NCBI RefSeq assembly: GCF_001427585.1
Contig: NZ_LMGY01000017.1
Span: forward strand, 297,863-361,862
Source of the DNA: Pseudoxanthomonas sp. Root630
Lineage (GTDB): Bacteria; Pseudomonadota; Gammaproteobacteria; Xanthomonadales; Xanthomonadaceae
Reading direction: 5' to 3'
DNA: 64,000 nt
Shown here: piece by piece, positions 1 to 7,078 of the stretch
How positions within the stretch are numbered: the stretch's first letter is position 1
How the letters are laid out: every line of letters starts with the position of its first letter
Translations under genes and position numbers: made by a program
Notes under the pieces: generated by a model
Database searches by the model: none
What the model was told of the DNA's origin: nothing
What the model saw: the letters and a program-made list of their open reading frames with translations, nothing else

Positions 1-195
1 AGCGGGGCAAAGCTGACCGACGATTTGGTGGTCCAAATCCGCGCGACGGCGAAAACCCGAACGTGCGCCGACTGGGCGGGCGAACTGGGGTTGGACGCCT
101 CGACGGTGGGAGGAGCTCGACGGGGACGCACCTGGCGCCACGTCAAACCCTGTCCGCGGCTGAAAACCACTCGACGCCCCCGGGCGAAGGGTTGA
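1..195 (+). CDS. C-terminal part of a phage-type helix-turn-helix protein (5' truncated by window)
   Basis: The first frame is open from base 1 to a TGA at 193-195 (64 codons, no start inside the window). The peptide carries KLTDDLVVQIRATAKTR, then an alternation resembling a recognition helix (ADWAGELGLDASTVGGARRG) and a TWRHVK end. This pattern is usual for the short HTH domain at the C-terminus of phage HNH or regulatory proteins. It lies 15 nt upstream of the primase start on the same strand, so the two may be co-transcribed. The function of the missing part cannot be judged. Confidence 0.5.
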   Translation, partial: SGAKLTDDLVVQIRATAKTRTCADWAGELGLDASTVGGARRGRTWRHVKPCPRLKTTRRPRAKG

Positions 196-210
196 GGAGA
201 GCGACCAAGG

Positions 211-1317
211 ATGGTCACCACGGACCACATGGAAGCCACTCGGCTCCTTCGCCTGATTGCAGGCGATGGGCCGGTGACGTTCCAGACCTTCGACGATGAC
301 CAGGGGCTAAAGCGGAAGCGCCTGGCATGCCAGCGACACGGCAGCTTGGCCCAGTACGGCGCGAGGCTCGACAGCTTGAATGCTGACGGGGCGGGCATCT
401 TCTTCATGGTCAACAAGGGCAACGGGAAGGGACGCAAGGCCAAAGATGTGCTGGACGTCAGGGCGCTGTTTGCCGACCTGGACGGTGCGCCGCTCAAGCC
501 CGTCCAAAACGGTCCCCTGCAGCCGCATGCGGTAGTGGAGACGTCGCCTGGGAAGTACCACGCCTATTGGTGCGTTGAGGGCGTCCCGCTGGACGCATTC
601 AAGCCGCTCCAGAAGGCCATCGCGGCGCGCTTCCGGTCCGACCCTAGCGTCAATGACCTGTGTCGCGTGGCGAGGCTCCCAGGCTTCTTCCATCGCAAGC
701 ACGGCGGCGCCCCTTTCCTGTCCCGCATCGTCGAACTAGTCGACTTGCCTCGGTACACCTTTGAACAAGTGACGACCGCCTTTCCGGTGGCTCTGTCTCA
801 ACAGCATGCGACGAAGCGGCGGGAAGGGATCGCGGAAGTGATCCCGAAAGGGGAGCGCAACACGTCGCTACTGCAACTGGCGCGCGGGTTCGTCAACAAG
901 GGCTTTGCGCTCCCGGAGGCATGCCAGCGGATCCAGCGAATCAACGCGGAACGGTGCGATCCGCCCCTTTGCGCTACGGAGGTGGACGGGATCGTCCGAA
1001 ACGCCTTCTCAGTGGCTCCAAAGGGCGATCTTCCGCTGCCGCTGTCGGTTTTCGATTCACCCGACTACAGGTCACTGCCTGGCAATGCGCAAGCCATCGT
1101 GAACATGGCTTACCGCCGACTGGCAGAGGGCGGAGATGGAACCGTCTGCCTGAGCCCTTCGGATCTCGCGCCAACCATGTCGGTGGGCACGTTCCGAGCA
1201 AACGTGAAGCTGGCTGCGGCTGCCGGCTTCCTGATGAAGGTCGAGCAGGGTCGATTTGGTCAGCTCGGAAACACGGTCGATCGATACCAAGTGACGACGC
1301 GAGGAGGCGTGCGCTGA
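211..1317 (+). CDS. RepB-like DNA primase with PriCT-1 C-terminal domain
   Basis: The 368-residue product starts at ATG 211 with a purine-rich GAGGAG about 11 nt upstream; ATG 229 is a possible alternative. The N-terminal half (about residues 40-190) resembles the archaeo-eukaryotic-type primase fold of RepB-like replication proteins, with an acidic LFADLDGAPL segment and a downstream HAYWCVEG / CRVARLPGFFHRK block that fit the catalytic core. Residues about 215-265 (GERNTSLLQLARGF...ATEVDGIVRNAF) match the PriCT-1 helical domain. Such proteins prime replication of phages, plasmids and satellites. The stop overlaps the start of a small ORF (TGATG). The assignment rests on motif recognition, not on a search. 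Confidence 0.75.
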   Translation: MVTTDHMEATRLLRLIAGDGPVTFQTFDDDQGLKRKRLACQRHGSLAQYGARLDSLNADGAGIFFMVNKGNGKGRKAKDVLDVRALFADLDGAPLKPVQNGPLQPHAVVETSPGKYHAYWCVEGVPLDAFKPLQKAIAARFRSDPSVNDLCRVARLPGFFHRKHGGAPFLSRIVELVDLPRYTFEQVTTAFPVALSQQHATKRREGIAEVIPKGERNTSLLQLARGFVNKGFALPEACQRIQRINAERCDPPLCATEVDGIVRNAFSVAPKGDLPLPLSVFDSPDYRSLPGNAQAIVNMAYRRLAEGGDGTVCLSPSDLAPTMSVGTFRANVKLAAAAGFLMKVEQGRFGQLGNTVDRYQVTTRGGVR

Positions 1318-1550
1318 TGCAGACCAAGAACCAATTTCTGTCCGAACCAGAAACCAGAATCTGGCTACTTAATAAAGCTCTTCAGATAGGGGCTCTTAAG
1401 ACCTCCTCTATGGGAAGACCCCTCGGAAACCAAGAACGACACTGCCGCGAGACCCACTCTCAAGACACCAAAAGCCAATTTCTGGTCTTAGGTCTCAAGG
1501 CAAAAGGTACTACCGACTCCGAGGAGGATCTAGATGGCCCCCACAACTGA
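1317..1550 (+). CDS. Possible small coupled ORF downstream of the primase
   Basis: An ATG at 1317 overlaps the primase stop (TGATG) and has GAGGAGG about 9 nt upstream, so translation would be coupled. The 77-residue product is polar (begins MQTKNQFLSEPETRIW, ends in a run of acidic residues) and has no recognised domain. It runs 17 nt into the next gene. The same stretch is A/T-rich for this window and holds direct repeats, so it may instead be non-coding origin DNA with a fortuitous frame. Confidence 0.35.
   Translation: MQTKNQFLSEPETRIWLLNKALQIGALKTSSMGRPLGNQERHCRETHSQDTKSQFLVLGLKAKGTTDSEEDLDGPHN
1323..1500. other. A/T-richer repeat-bearing stretch after the primase; candidate replication origin
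   Basis: An 18-nt direct repeat occurs at 1323-1340 and 1467-1484 (16 of 18 identical, sharing the core CCAATTTCTG). GAGACC at 1450-1455 and GGTCTC at 1491-1496 are an inverted pair around the second copy. The stretch is visibly richer in A and T than its flanks and lies directly after a RepB-like primase, where origins of phages and satellites are often found. The origin role is inference. Confidence 0.35.
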
Positions 1551-1929
1551 AACGACCAAGGCCAAGACGCTGATCGCAATGGCGATCCATGACCGAATTG
1601 TCGGCCCCCTGTTGCGTCGCCTTTCGATCTCAAACAGGCATAGCCAGTGGTCACGTGTGCCGACCGCCCAGCCAGACGTCGCCTGTGCGATCTGCTCCAT
1701 GGACATCCGCTTCAAGTCGTCTGAGTACGCCATAGAGGTAACTCCCCATTACCTCGCGCGGTGCGAGGCGATGTCGAAATCGTACCGCGACCAAATGTCC
1801 CGGGGTGGGGTCGTACCGGAGCACGTAATGCGAACTGATCTGACAGATGCCGCTTATCTCGCCTGCTTCGTCGTGCCGGAGCTAGTTGCCGCGATCCGTC
1901 ATGCACGCGGACAGGGCATTGAGGAGTAG
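1534..1929 (+). CDS. Hypothetical phage-island protein, 131 aa
   Basis: The gene has a strong ribosome binding site (GAGGAGG about 6-8 nt before ATG 1534). The product is soluble, with no signal peptide or membrane segment. It has one CxxC (CAICSMD, about residues 51-57), too little to call a zinc site by itself. It sits between the primase and another small same-strand gene, as expected for an early phage region. I do not recognise the family. Confidence 0.6.
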   Translation: MAPTTETTKAKTLIAMAIHDRIVGPLLRRLSISNRHSQWSRVPTAQPDVACAICSMDIRFKSSEYAIEVTPHYLARCEAMSKSYRDQMSRGGVVPEHVMRTDLTDAAYLACFVVPELVAAIRHARGQGIEE

Positions 1930-2019
1930 AGCTCGGCCTGTCGTCGCAACGGTTTCGGAACGGTTCGTCGACGGTTCGTGCCTATCAGGCGCAACCGAAA
2001 CAATGGCTTAGGAGGCCGA

Positions 2020-2421
2020 ATGGATACGCAAATGGATTCGCCAACCTGGACAACAACAGCGCCCACGGCGCCGGGCCTGTACCACTTCGCGTGCGACGAG
2101 ACCGACGACGCATGGGAGCTGGTGCGGGTCGACACCTGGCTATCGCTGCAGCGCCGGCAGGGTGCGCAATGGTCGGGCGAGCACATCGGCGTCCGCGCTG
2201 GCCTGTACGTGGATTGCCCGCACTTGGGGCTGCATCCGCTGCCGGAGTACCACGACGGGCTCACGTCGCCCCGCTGGCGCCTCGTGGATCCGCTGACGGT
2301 CGAACAGATGGATGCGGAGAACAGCGCCGCCGAGGATGCACCGTTCGGGTGGGGAACCATCATTGCGGGCGTGACTGCGGCCTATCCGAACGTGGAGGAG
2401 GGCGACGCATGGCGGCCGTGA
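2020..2421 (+). CDS. Hypothetical phage protein, 133 aa
   Basis: ATG 2020 is preceded by GGAGG at 2011-2015, a better start than the in-frame ATG at 1978. The product begins MDTQMDSPTWTTTAPTAPGLYHF and carries aromatic, beta-rich stretches (APGLYHF, GLYVDCPHLGLHPLPEYHDG). The 'P-T-x-PGxY' opening is typical of small early-region phage proteins of unknown function. Same strand and close spacing to the genes on both sides suggest one early operon. Confidence 0.6.
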   Translation: MDTQMDSPTWTTTAPTAPGLYHFACDETDDAWELVRVDTWLSLQRRQGAQWSGEHIGVRAGLYVDCPHLGLHPLPEYHDGLTSPRWRLVDPLTVEQMDAENSAAEDAPFGWGTIIAGVTAAYPNVEEGDAWRP

Positions 2422-2464
2422 GTGCGGCTGCCGACGCGGCGCTCCGGACTCACTAGATAGGCCG

Positions 2465-2487
2465 GGGGTTACTGGATTGGGGTTACT
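2465..2487. repeat. Two direct copies of GGGGTTACT, 14 bp apart
   Basis: GGGGTTACT occurs at 2465-2473 and 2479-2487 in the 225-nt gap between two early phage genes. Short spaced direct repeats in such gaps are often regulator- or replication-protein-binding sites; the function here is unknown. Confidence 0.35.
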
Positions 2488-2646
2488 AGACAAGGGTGAC
2501 CGCACCAGTACGGCAGACGTACCGGTCCGGGAGCCGGACGCAATGCGAACGCATGCACAGAGACAGAACACGGATGCCGGCCGCTGCCCCGGCGCTGTGG
2601 TGTGGCAATGGCAGCACCAATGCCCATGGAAAGGGCGGGAGGAAAG

Positions 2647-3204
2647 ATGGACGACAACAACAACGACGACTTGCGGCCGTGGGAGCAGATCCCGGAAGAC
2701 TACGACCACAACCCCACGGGCTGGGCCGTCATAACAACCCCCATCATCGAGGAGGCGAAACGATGGGAGCGGCACATCGCCGAAGGCAAGCCGTACCGCA
2801 CGAGCTACGAGGCACGCATGCGCCACTTCCTGGCCCTGTGTGCACGCGGCAACCTACGGGCCACGGCCGTGCAACTGGTGATCGCGTTCCGGTGCGGTTA
2901 CTGGGCGGCTGCTGGCGATCCGGTGGCGATGCCCCAGCAGGATCTAGCGGCGCAGTTGGGCATGCGGAAACAAACGCTTGGGCGTCTGGTGCGGGCCGCA
3001 GTTGCAGCGTGGCACGGCATCGAGAGGGACGATTCAGCGAGTGTTTACGAAAGACCCCACTTTGACCCCGAAAACAGGGGTTCCGGGGGCTTTGCCGATG
3101 GGGTGGGAACCCATAATTGGTTGAACGCTAGGGAATTGCCTTGTGATACGGGTGATCCCTTGGCCGACTTCCGAGAGTTCGGCATCGCACAGGATCCTTT
3201 CTGA
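2647..3204 (+). CDS. Putative DNA-binding phage protein with HTH motif, 185 aa
   Basis: ATG 2647 has GGGAGG immediately upstream, which decides it against the in-frame ATG at 2602. After an acidic N-terminus (MDDNNNDDLRPWEQIPEDY) the middle is helical; about residues 110-135 (PQQDLAAQLGMRKQTLGRLVRAAVAA) reads as a helix-turn-helix. This fits a replication-accessory or regulatory protein of the early region, which is inference. Two intrinsic terminators follow, so this is the last gene of the early block. Confidence 0.6.
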   Translation: MDDNNNDDLRPWEQIPEDYDHNPTGWAVITTPIIEEAKRWERHIAEGKPYRTSYEARMRHFLALCARGNLRATAVQLVIAFRCGYWAAAGDPVAMPQQDLAAQLGMRKQTLGRLVRAAVAAWHGIERDDSASVYERPHFDPENRGSGGFADGVGTHNWLNARELPCDTGDPLADFREFGIAQDPF

Positions 3205-3289
3205 ACCAGCGACCCCGGCGCACTGCCTTAGTCCGGACCCGGGAAGCGAAAATTCAGCTACGGTGAGCGCAGGTATCGCGCCACCATCT

Positions 3290-3316
3290 AGCCCCGGCAA
3301 CCACCGGGGCTTTTTG
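3290..3316 (+). terminator. Intrinsic terminator after the early phage block
   Basis: An 8-bp stem (AGCCCCGG at 3290-3297 with CCGGGGCT at 3304-3311) and a 6-nt loop run into a T-tract at 3311-3315, about 90 nt after the preceding stop. Confidence 0.8.
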
Positions 3317-3343
3317 TTGGACACGCTGGGGAGCGGTTGAGAT

Positions 3344-3372
3344 GGGGGCGGGCGATCCGCCCCCTTTTCTTT
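3344..3372 (+). terminator. Second intrinsic terminator in tandem
   Basis: GGGGGCGG (3344-3351) pairs with CCGCCCCC (3357-3364) across a 5-nt loop and is followed by TTTTCTTT. Tandem terminators isolate the early block from the structural module. Confidence 0.8.
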
Positions 3373-3439
3373 GCCTGCTTCGACCTTCCCATGCGTCAGT
3401 CGGTACCGCTGACGTAGCGGCCATGCCCACCTCCAGCAT

Positions 3440-3563
3440 GGCCGGCCGCGCCATCCCGGTGAATGGGTGGCAGCTATCCCGAACACTCGCGACTGCCCCT
3501 CCTGGCTCGCGAGCAGGCCGTCTCGTCAACGGCCGACCGAGCCGTCCCGGTATATGGGCGGCA
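3440..3563 (+). repeat. Two 33-nt direct repeats in the phage intergenic region
   Basis: Copies at 3440-3472 and 3531-3563 match at 27 of 33 positions, 91 nt apart, with a shared core TCCCGGTNNATGGG. They lie in the gap (3373-3685) between the tandem terminators and the first gene of the structural module. Repeated elements here could be late promoters or regulator sites. No similar copy was noticed elsewhere in the window. Confidence 0.5.
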
Positions 3564-3685
3564 CCTTCACTGCGTCCCGCCTGCGAATGCATGCGCACCG
3601 GGTCGACGTGGGCGCTTCGGCGCCGACACCGCGCCGCCCCGGGTTGTAGGGCGGCTAGCTATTCACTCACTCGCAAGGACGCGAC

Positions 3686-4504
3686 ATGGACGAGCGTAAC
3701 GCCACCCTGTACCTGGCCGGCATGGGCTTCCGCATTGCCGAATCACCGGAGGCCCTAGTAGCTGCCGGGACCGGCGTATGGAATACCCCGCCGCACTGGC
3801 CCGCTGATGACCTGGAGGCGATCACCGACGCTTGGCCGTCGTCTATCGGTCTTGCCTTCGACACGGGCGGCGCTGCCGCGCTTGAATCGCTGGGCGATGG
3901 CGTTTACCAGATCGCCGATTCCTTCGCATCCAACGACGTAGACCTGGCGCTGAAGTTTCAGGCCCTCGTGATGTTCGCCTTCTGTGCGACAGATTGCCGT
4001 CGACTTCTGCTGATGACAGACCACCCCAGCGGTGTGCAGGTGGCCCGCAACTTCGGTCTCTACCAGTACGGCGTGCGTACCGAGAGCACGCCGGACGGTC
4101 CGCGCTCCCTGTACCACGTAGCCGGCGACCTGGACGAATGGGCGGCTTTCGTGGGGCACCCGGTGTTCTTTGCAGAGGCTCGCCGCTTCGGGAACGAGGA
4201 CAAGGCCCTGCGAGTTCTTCAGCGCTGGACGCGCCACACGGGCGATGCAACCGCCCTGGACTTCTCCTACCTGCAGGAGCTGGACCCCGCATATTGGCGC
4301 GTCGACATCGCTCAGGTGCGGGCTGCACGTGCCGGGTTCCAGTGGGGCCACAACGCCGCGCACTGGATCGAGCACGCCCCCGGCTGTGGCGTACCTGCCG
4401 GCGCTGCTGAATGCAGCTGCGAGCCCACGGTCGGATTCACCAACGGCCACACCACGGCCACCGTACAACCGGGCGGCGAGGTTTCAATCGCCGCGCACCA
4501 CTGA
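3686..4504 (+). CDS. Hypothetical phage protein, 272 aa, first gene of the virion module
   Basis: The gene starts at ATG 3686 with AAGGA upstream. The product has no signal peptide. The middle (about residues 90-150: LVMFAFCATDCRRLLLMTDHPSG...NFGLYQYG) resembles the GNAT-like layout reported for some podoviral gp13-type internal proteins; that similarity is an impression and should be searched. The C-terminal 40 residues contain several Cys and His (HAPGCGVPAGAAECSC). It is followed by a small membrane protein gene and then the ejection-protein genes on the same strand. Confidence 0.55.
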   Translation: MDERNATLYLAGMGFRIAESPEALVAAGTGVWNTPPHWPADDLEAITDAWPSSIGLAFDTGGAAALESLGDGVYQIADSFASNDVDLALKFQALVMFAFCATDCRRLLLMTDHPSGVQVARNFGLYQYGVRTESTPDGPRSLYHVAGDLDEWAAFVGHPVFFAEARRFGNEDKALRVLQRWTRHTGDATALDFSYLQELDPAYWRVDIAQVRAARAGFQWGHNAAHWIEHAPGCGVPAGAAECSCEPTVGFTNGHTTATVQPGGEVSIAAHH

Positions 4505-4551
4505 GGCGCAGGAAGCGCCGACCACTCCCCAACGCAAGGAAGCGAAACCCG

Positions 4552-4788
4552 ATGATTCTGACCACCCTAGCCGTCGTCATTGGCGCCGGCATTGGCTACG
4601 CCGTCGCGCGCCGAAAGGCACGCACCGCGGCGACCGCAGACACGCACGACGAGACGGACCCCGTAGGCGCTTGGGGTGCCCTGAGTGACGAGACGAAACC
4701 GATTCGCACGCGCCTGTACGCCCTCTGTGGTGCCCTGGCTGCTGCTGTCGTGTCCCTGCTGGCGGAGGTGGCCCAATGGCCGCTGTAA
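4552..4788 (+). CDS. Small two-segment membrane protein of the phage module, 78 aa
   Basis: ATG 4552 is preceded by AAGGAAGCG and defines a 78-residue product. A hydrophobic N-terminal segment (ILTTLAVVIGAGIGYAVA) is followed by a charged middle and a second hydrophobic segment near the C-terminus (LYALCGALAAAVVSLLAEV). The size and two-helix layout would fit a holin-like or virion membrane protein, but no family was recognised. It overlaps the next gene start by 13 nt, so it is translationally coupled to the ejection-protein genes. Confidence 0.6.
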   Translation: MILTTLAVVIGAGIGYAVARRKARTAATADTHDETDPVGAWGALSDETKPIRTRLYALCGALAAAVVSLLAEVAQWPL

Positions 4789-5552
4789 CCGCAGCCGTCG
4801 CAGTCGGCGCCGGCATGGCATACAGCGCCAACCGCCAAGGCGCCGCAGCCAAGGCGGCAGGCAGGGCGCAGGGGAACGCCGCGTCCGATGCCATGGCGAA
4901 GTACGACGATGTCTACAACCAGGGCCGGCAGGATGCATCTGGCTGGCTGACGACAGGGCAGCAGGCCAATAGTCGTCTCCAAGCGCTGATGAATGGCGAC
5001 TTCTCGAGCTTCCAGGAAGACCCCTCCTACCAGTGGCAGCAGGACCAGGGCTTGCAGGGCTTGTCCCGCATGGCGGCGGCCCGTGGCAACTACCGCGGCG
5101 GCGCAACCGATGCGGACATCCTGCGCTTCAATCAGGGCCTTGCTTCGCAGGAATACGGCAAGTTCTTCGACCGGAACATGGCCCTCAGCAATCAGGGTCT
5201 GGGAACGGCGCAGTACCTTGGACAGCTTGGGCAGAACTACGCCCAGAACTGGGCGCAGGCTCGAGGTATCAAGGGCGCGGCTGACGCCCAGCGAGCCGCA
5301 GCGGGTCCGATGACGCAGGCCGGTTACGGCAACGCCATCGCTTCGGCCTTCAGCACCTACGCCGGCATGGGTGGTGGCGGTGGAGGTGGGCTTTCGAGCT
5401 TCGGAAACCTTGGGAGTGGTGGAAGCACGCTGTGGGGCAAGCAGGCGGCGACTGGTCCGGGCTCCATCTACAACTTCGGCAACAACCAAGACAACCTGTG
5501 GAGCACGCCGCGCCCGGGCATCGTGGACTGGAGCAAAGGGGGAGGCTGGTAA
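4776..5552 (+). CDS. Putative phage DNA-ejection / internal virion protein, 258 aa
   Basis: ATG 4776 lies inside the preceding gene with GGAGGT upstream. The N-terminus is Ala-rich and amphipathic (AVTAAVAVGAGMAYSANRQG), the centre is Gln/Ala/Gly-rich (YQWQQDQGLQGLSRMAAARGNYRGGATDADI split over residues 88-117), and the C-terminus is a Gly-rich run ending SKGGGW. This composition and the central GxxGL...SGGAT-type region are typical of podoviral DNA-transfer (P22 gp7-like) proteins that leave the capsid with the DNA. Its stop overlaps the next start (TAATG). Confidence 0.6.
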   Translation: MAAVTAAVAVGAGMAYSANRQGAAAKAAGRAQGNAASDAMAKYDDVYNQGRQDASGWLTTGQQANSRLQALMNGDFSSFQEDPSYQWQQDQGLQGLSRMAAARGNYRGGATDADILRFNQGLASQEYGKFFDRNMALSNQGLGTAQYLGQLGQNYAQNWAQARGIKGAADAQRAAAGPMTQAGYGNAIASAFSTYAGMGGGGGGGLSSFGNLGSGGSTLWGKQAATGPGSIYNFGNNQDNLWSTPRPGIVDWSKGGGW

Positions 5553-7078
5553 TGGACGACTATCAGGGCAATTTTCTGCGCGCCCTTCAGGGCGGCTACA
5601 ACTTCGGCCAGCAGATCAAGCAGCAGCGCGACCAGACGCAGCTAAAGGGATTGGCCGCACTGGCCTACGGCATGCCGAGGGACCAGCGGCAGGGGCATCT
5701 GTCGGAGCTTGCGAAGCTGTCGCCCGAGTTCGCCCAGGCGCAACAGAAGAACTGGAACGCCGAGGATGACCGGGACCAGCAGGAGCTAATCGGCTACGCG
5801 CGGTTTATCAAGCAGGCGCCTCCCGAGCAGCAGCAGGCCGCGTATACCAACTACGTCTTGCCCAAGCTCCGCGCACGAGGCATGCAGGCGCCAGATTGGA
5901 CGCAGGACACGCAGGACACGATCCTAAAGACCGTCAACGCGCTGACGCAGTACGACGGCGAGGGCGGAGCAGGCGAGCAGTTCACGCTCGGCCCGGGCTC
6001 CAAGCGTTTCGGCCCCAACGGCGAGGTGATCGCGGAAGTGCCGTTCGCGCCGCCGCGGCCGCAGATATACACCGACGCTGAGGGGAACGTGCATTGGCTG
6101 ACCCCGCCGACGTTCAACAGCAACGGTGCACCCGCACCAGGCCAACCGAAGGTCACAGCGCCGAGCGGATCTACCCTGTTCAAGGGCCCGGACGGAATGC
6201 CGATCACCATAGGCGACGACTTGGATCCGCAGACGCGCGAGTCCATCCTGCAGAACCCGGGCGAGTGGAACGCGGTGCCGGATGGTGGATCCGCAACCTT
6301 GCCGAGCGTGGATCGCACGCCCGCCGAGTATTACGGCGCCCCTTCGGCCGGCGCTGGCGGCAGCACGATCATCCCGGGCGTGCGCGGACCCCGTAAGCAG
6401 GACAATCGCGACCAGTTCGTGCAACTTACCCCGGACGAGGTGCAGCGCGCGGGATTGCCAAGGGATACGGTCGCGCAACGCAATCTGTCCACGGGTGCAA
6501 TCGACGTTGTGAACAAGCCGGATGCGCGCCCGGGCACGGGTGGCGTGGTTCCGCTGTCCGCCGGTGAAGCAGCTGCGGTGCGTAAGCAGTTCAAGGAAAC
6601 CAAAGACGCCTTCAACATGTTCAAGGCGTTCGATACGGCGCTGGCCGAGGTTCCGAACGACCCGCGCCTGCTGTTGGACGGTGCCGCCAAGGGCCGACTC
6701 GGCACTGCCTACAACAACGCCCGTGCCAGCCTGCGCATTCTGTACAACACTGGCGTATTGCAGCCGGGCGAGCTTCCGATGCTGGAAAACGCACTGCGTG
6801 ACCCGACCAGTTTCAGCGCGGTCACCGACCCGCGAACCCGTGCCCAGATCGATGCCCAGCTTGACGAGCTTTACCGCGTGATCGAGCGGAACATCGACAC
6901 CCAGGTGGAGAGCTACCCGCAGCTGTTCAACGGTGACGTGTACCGGCAGCGCAAGGCAGCAGCCCAGCAGGGCGCATCCCGTTACAAGGTCGGCCAGATC
7001 ATCACCGAGGGTGGCCGACGCTATCGCGTGACCGGCGGCGACTTGAACGGCAACCCTGAAGTTGAGGAGGTCCGCTAA
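5552..7078 (+). CDS. Putative internal virion protein, 508 aa
   Basis: I chose ATG 5552 because it overlaps the previous stop (TAATG) and has GGGGGAGG upstream. The product begins with a helical Gln-rich region (NFGQQIKQQRDQTQLKG), passes through a Pro/Gly-rich beta section around residues 140-300 and ends with helices (EAAAVRKQFKETKDAFNMF...) and a basic-hydrophobic tail. Modular low-complexity proteins in this position between two other ejection-type genes are usually virion-internal in short-tailed phages. The function is inferred from position and composition only. Confidence 0.55.
   Translation: MDDYQGNFLRALQGGYNFGQQIKQQRDQTQLKGLAALAYGMPRDQRQGHLSELAKLSPEFAQAQQKNWNAEDDRDQQELIGYARFIKQAPPEQQQAAYTNYVLPKLRARGMQAPDWTQDTQDTILKTVNALTQYDGEGGAGEQFTLGPGSKRFGPNGEVIAEVPFAPPRPQIYTDAEGNVHWLTPPTFNSNGAPAPGQPKVTAPSGSTLFKGPDGMPITIGDDLDPQTRESILQNPGEWNAVPDGGSATLPSVDRTPAEYYGAPSAGAGGSTIIPGVRGPRKQDNRDQFVQLTPDEVQRAGLPRDTVAQRNLSTGAIDVVNKPDARPGTGGVVPLSAGEAAAVRKQFKETKDAFNMFKAFDTALAEVPNDPRLLLDGAAKGRLGTAYNNARASLRILYNTGVLQPGELPMLENALRDPTSFSAVTDPRTRAQIDAQLDELYRVIERNIDTQVESYPQLFNGDVYRQRKAAAQQGASRYKVGQIITEGGRRYRVTGGDLNGNPEVEEVR

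Noticed and set aside
63..299. Plus-strand frame of 78 codons at the left edge
   Set aside because: It overlaps the more protein-like truncated HTH frame and the primase start, and its product is Arg/Gly/His-rich without a domain.
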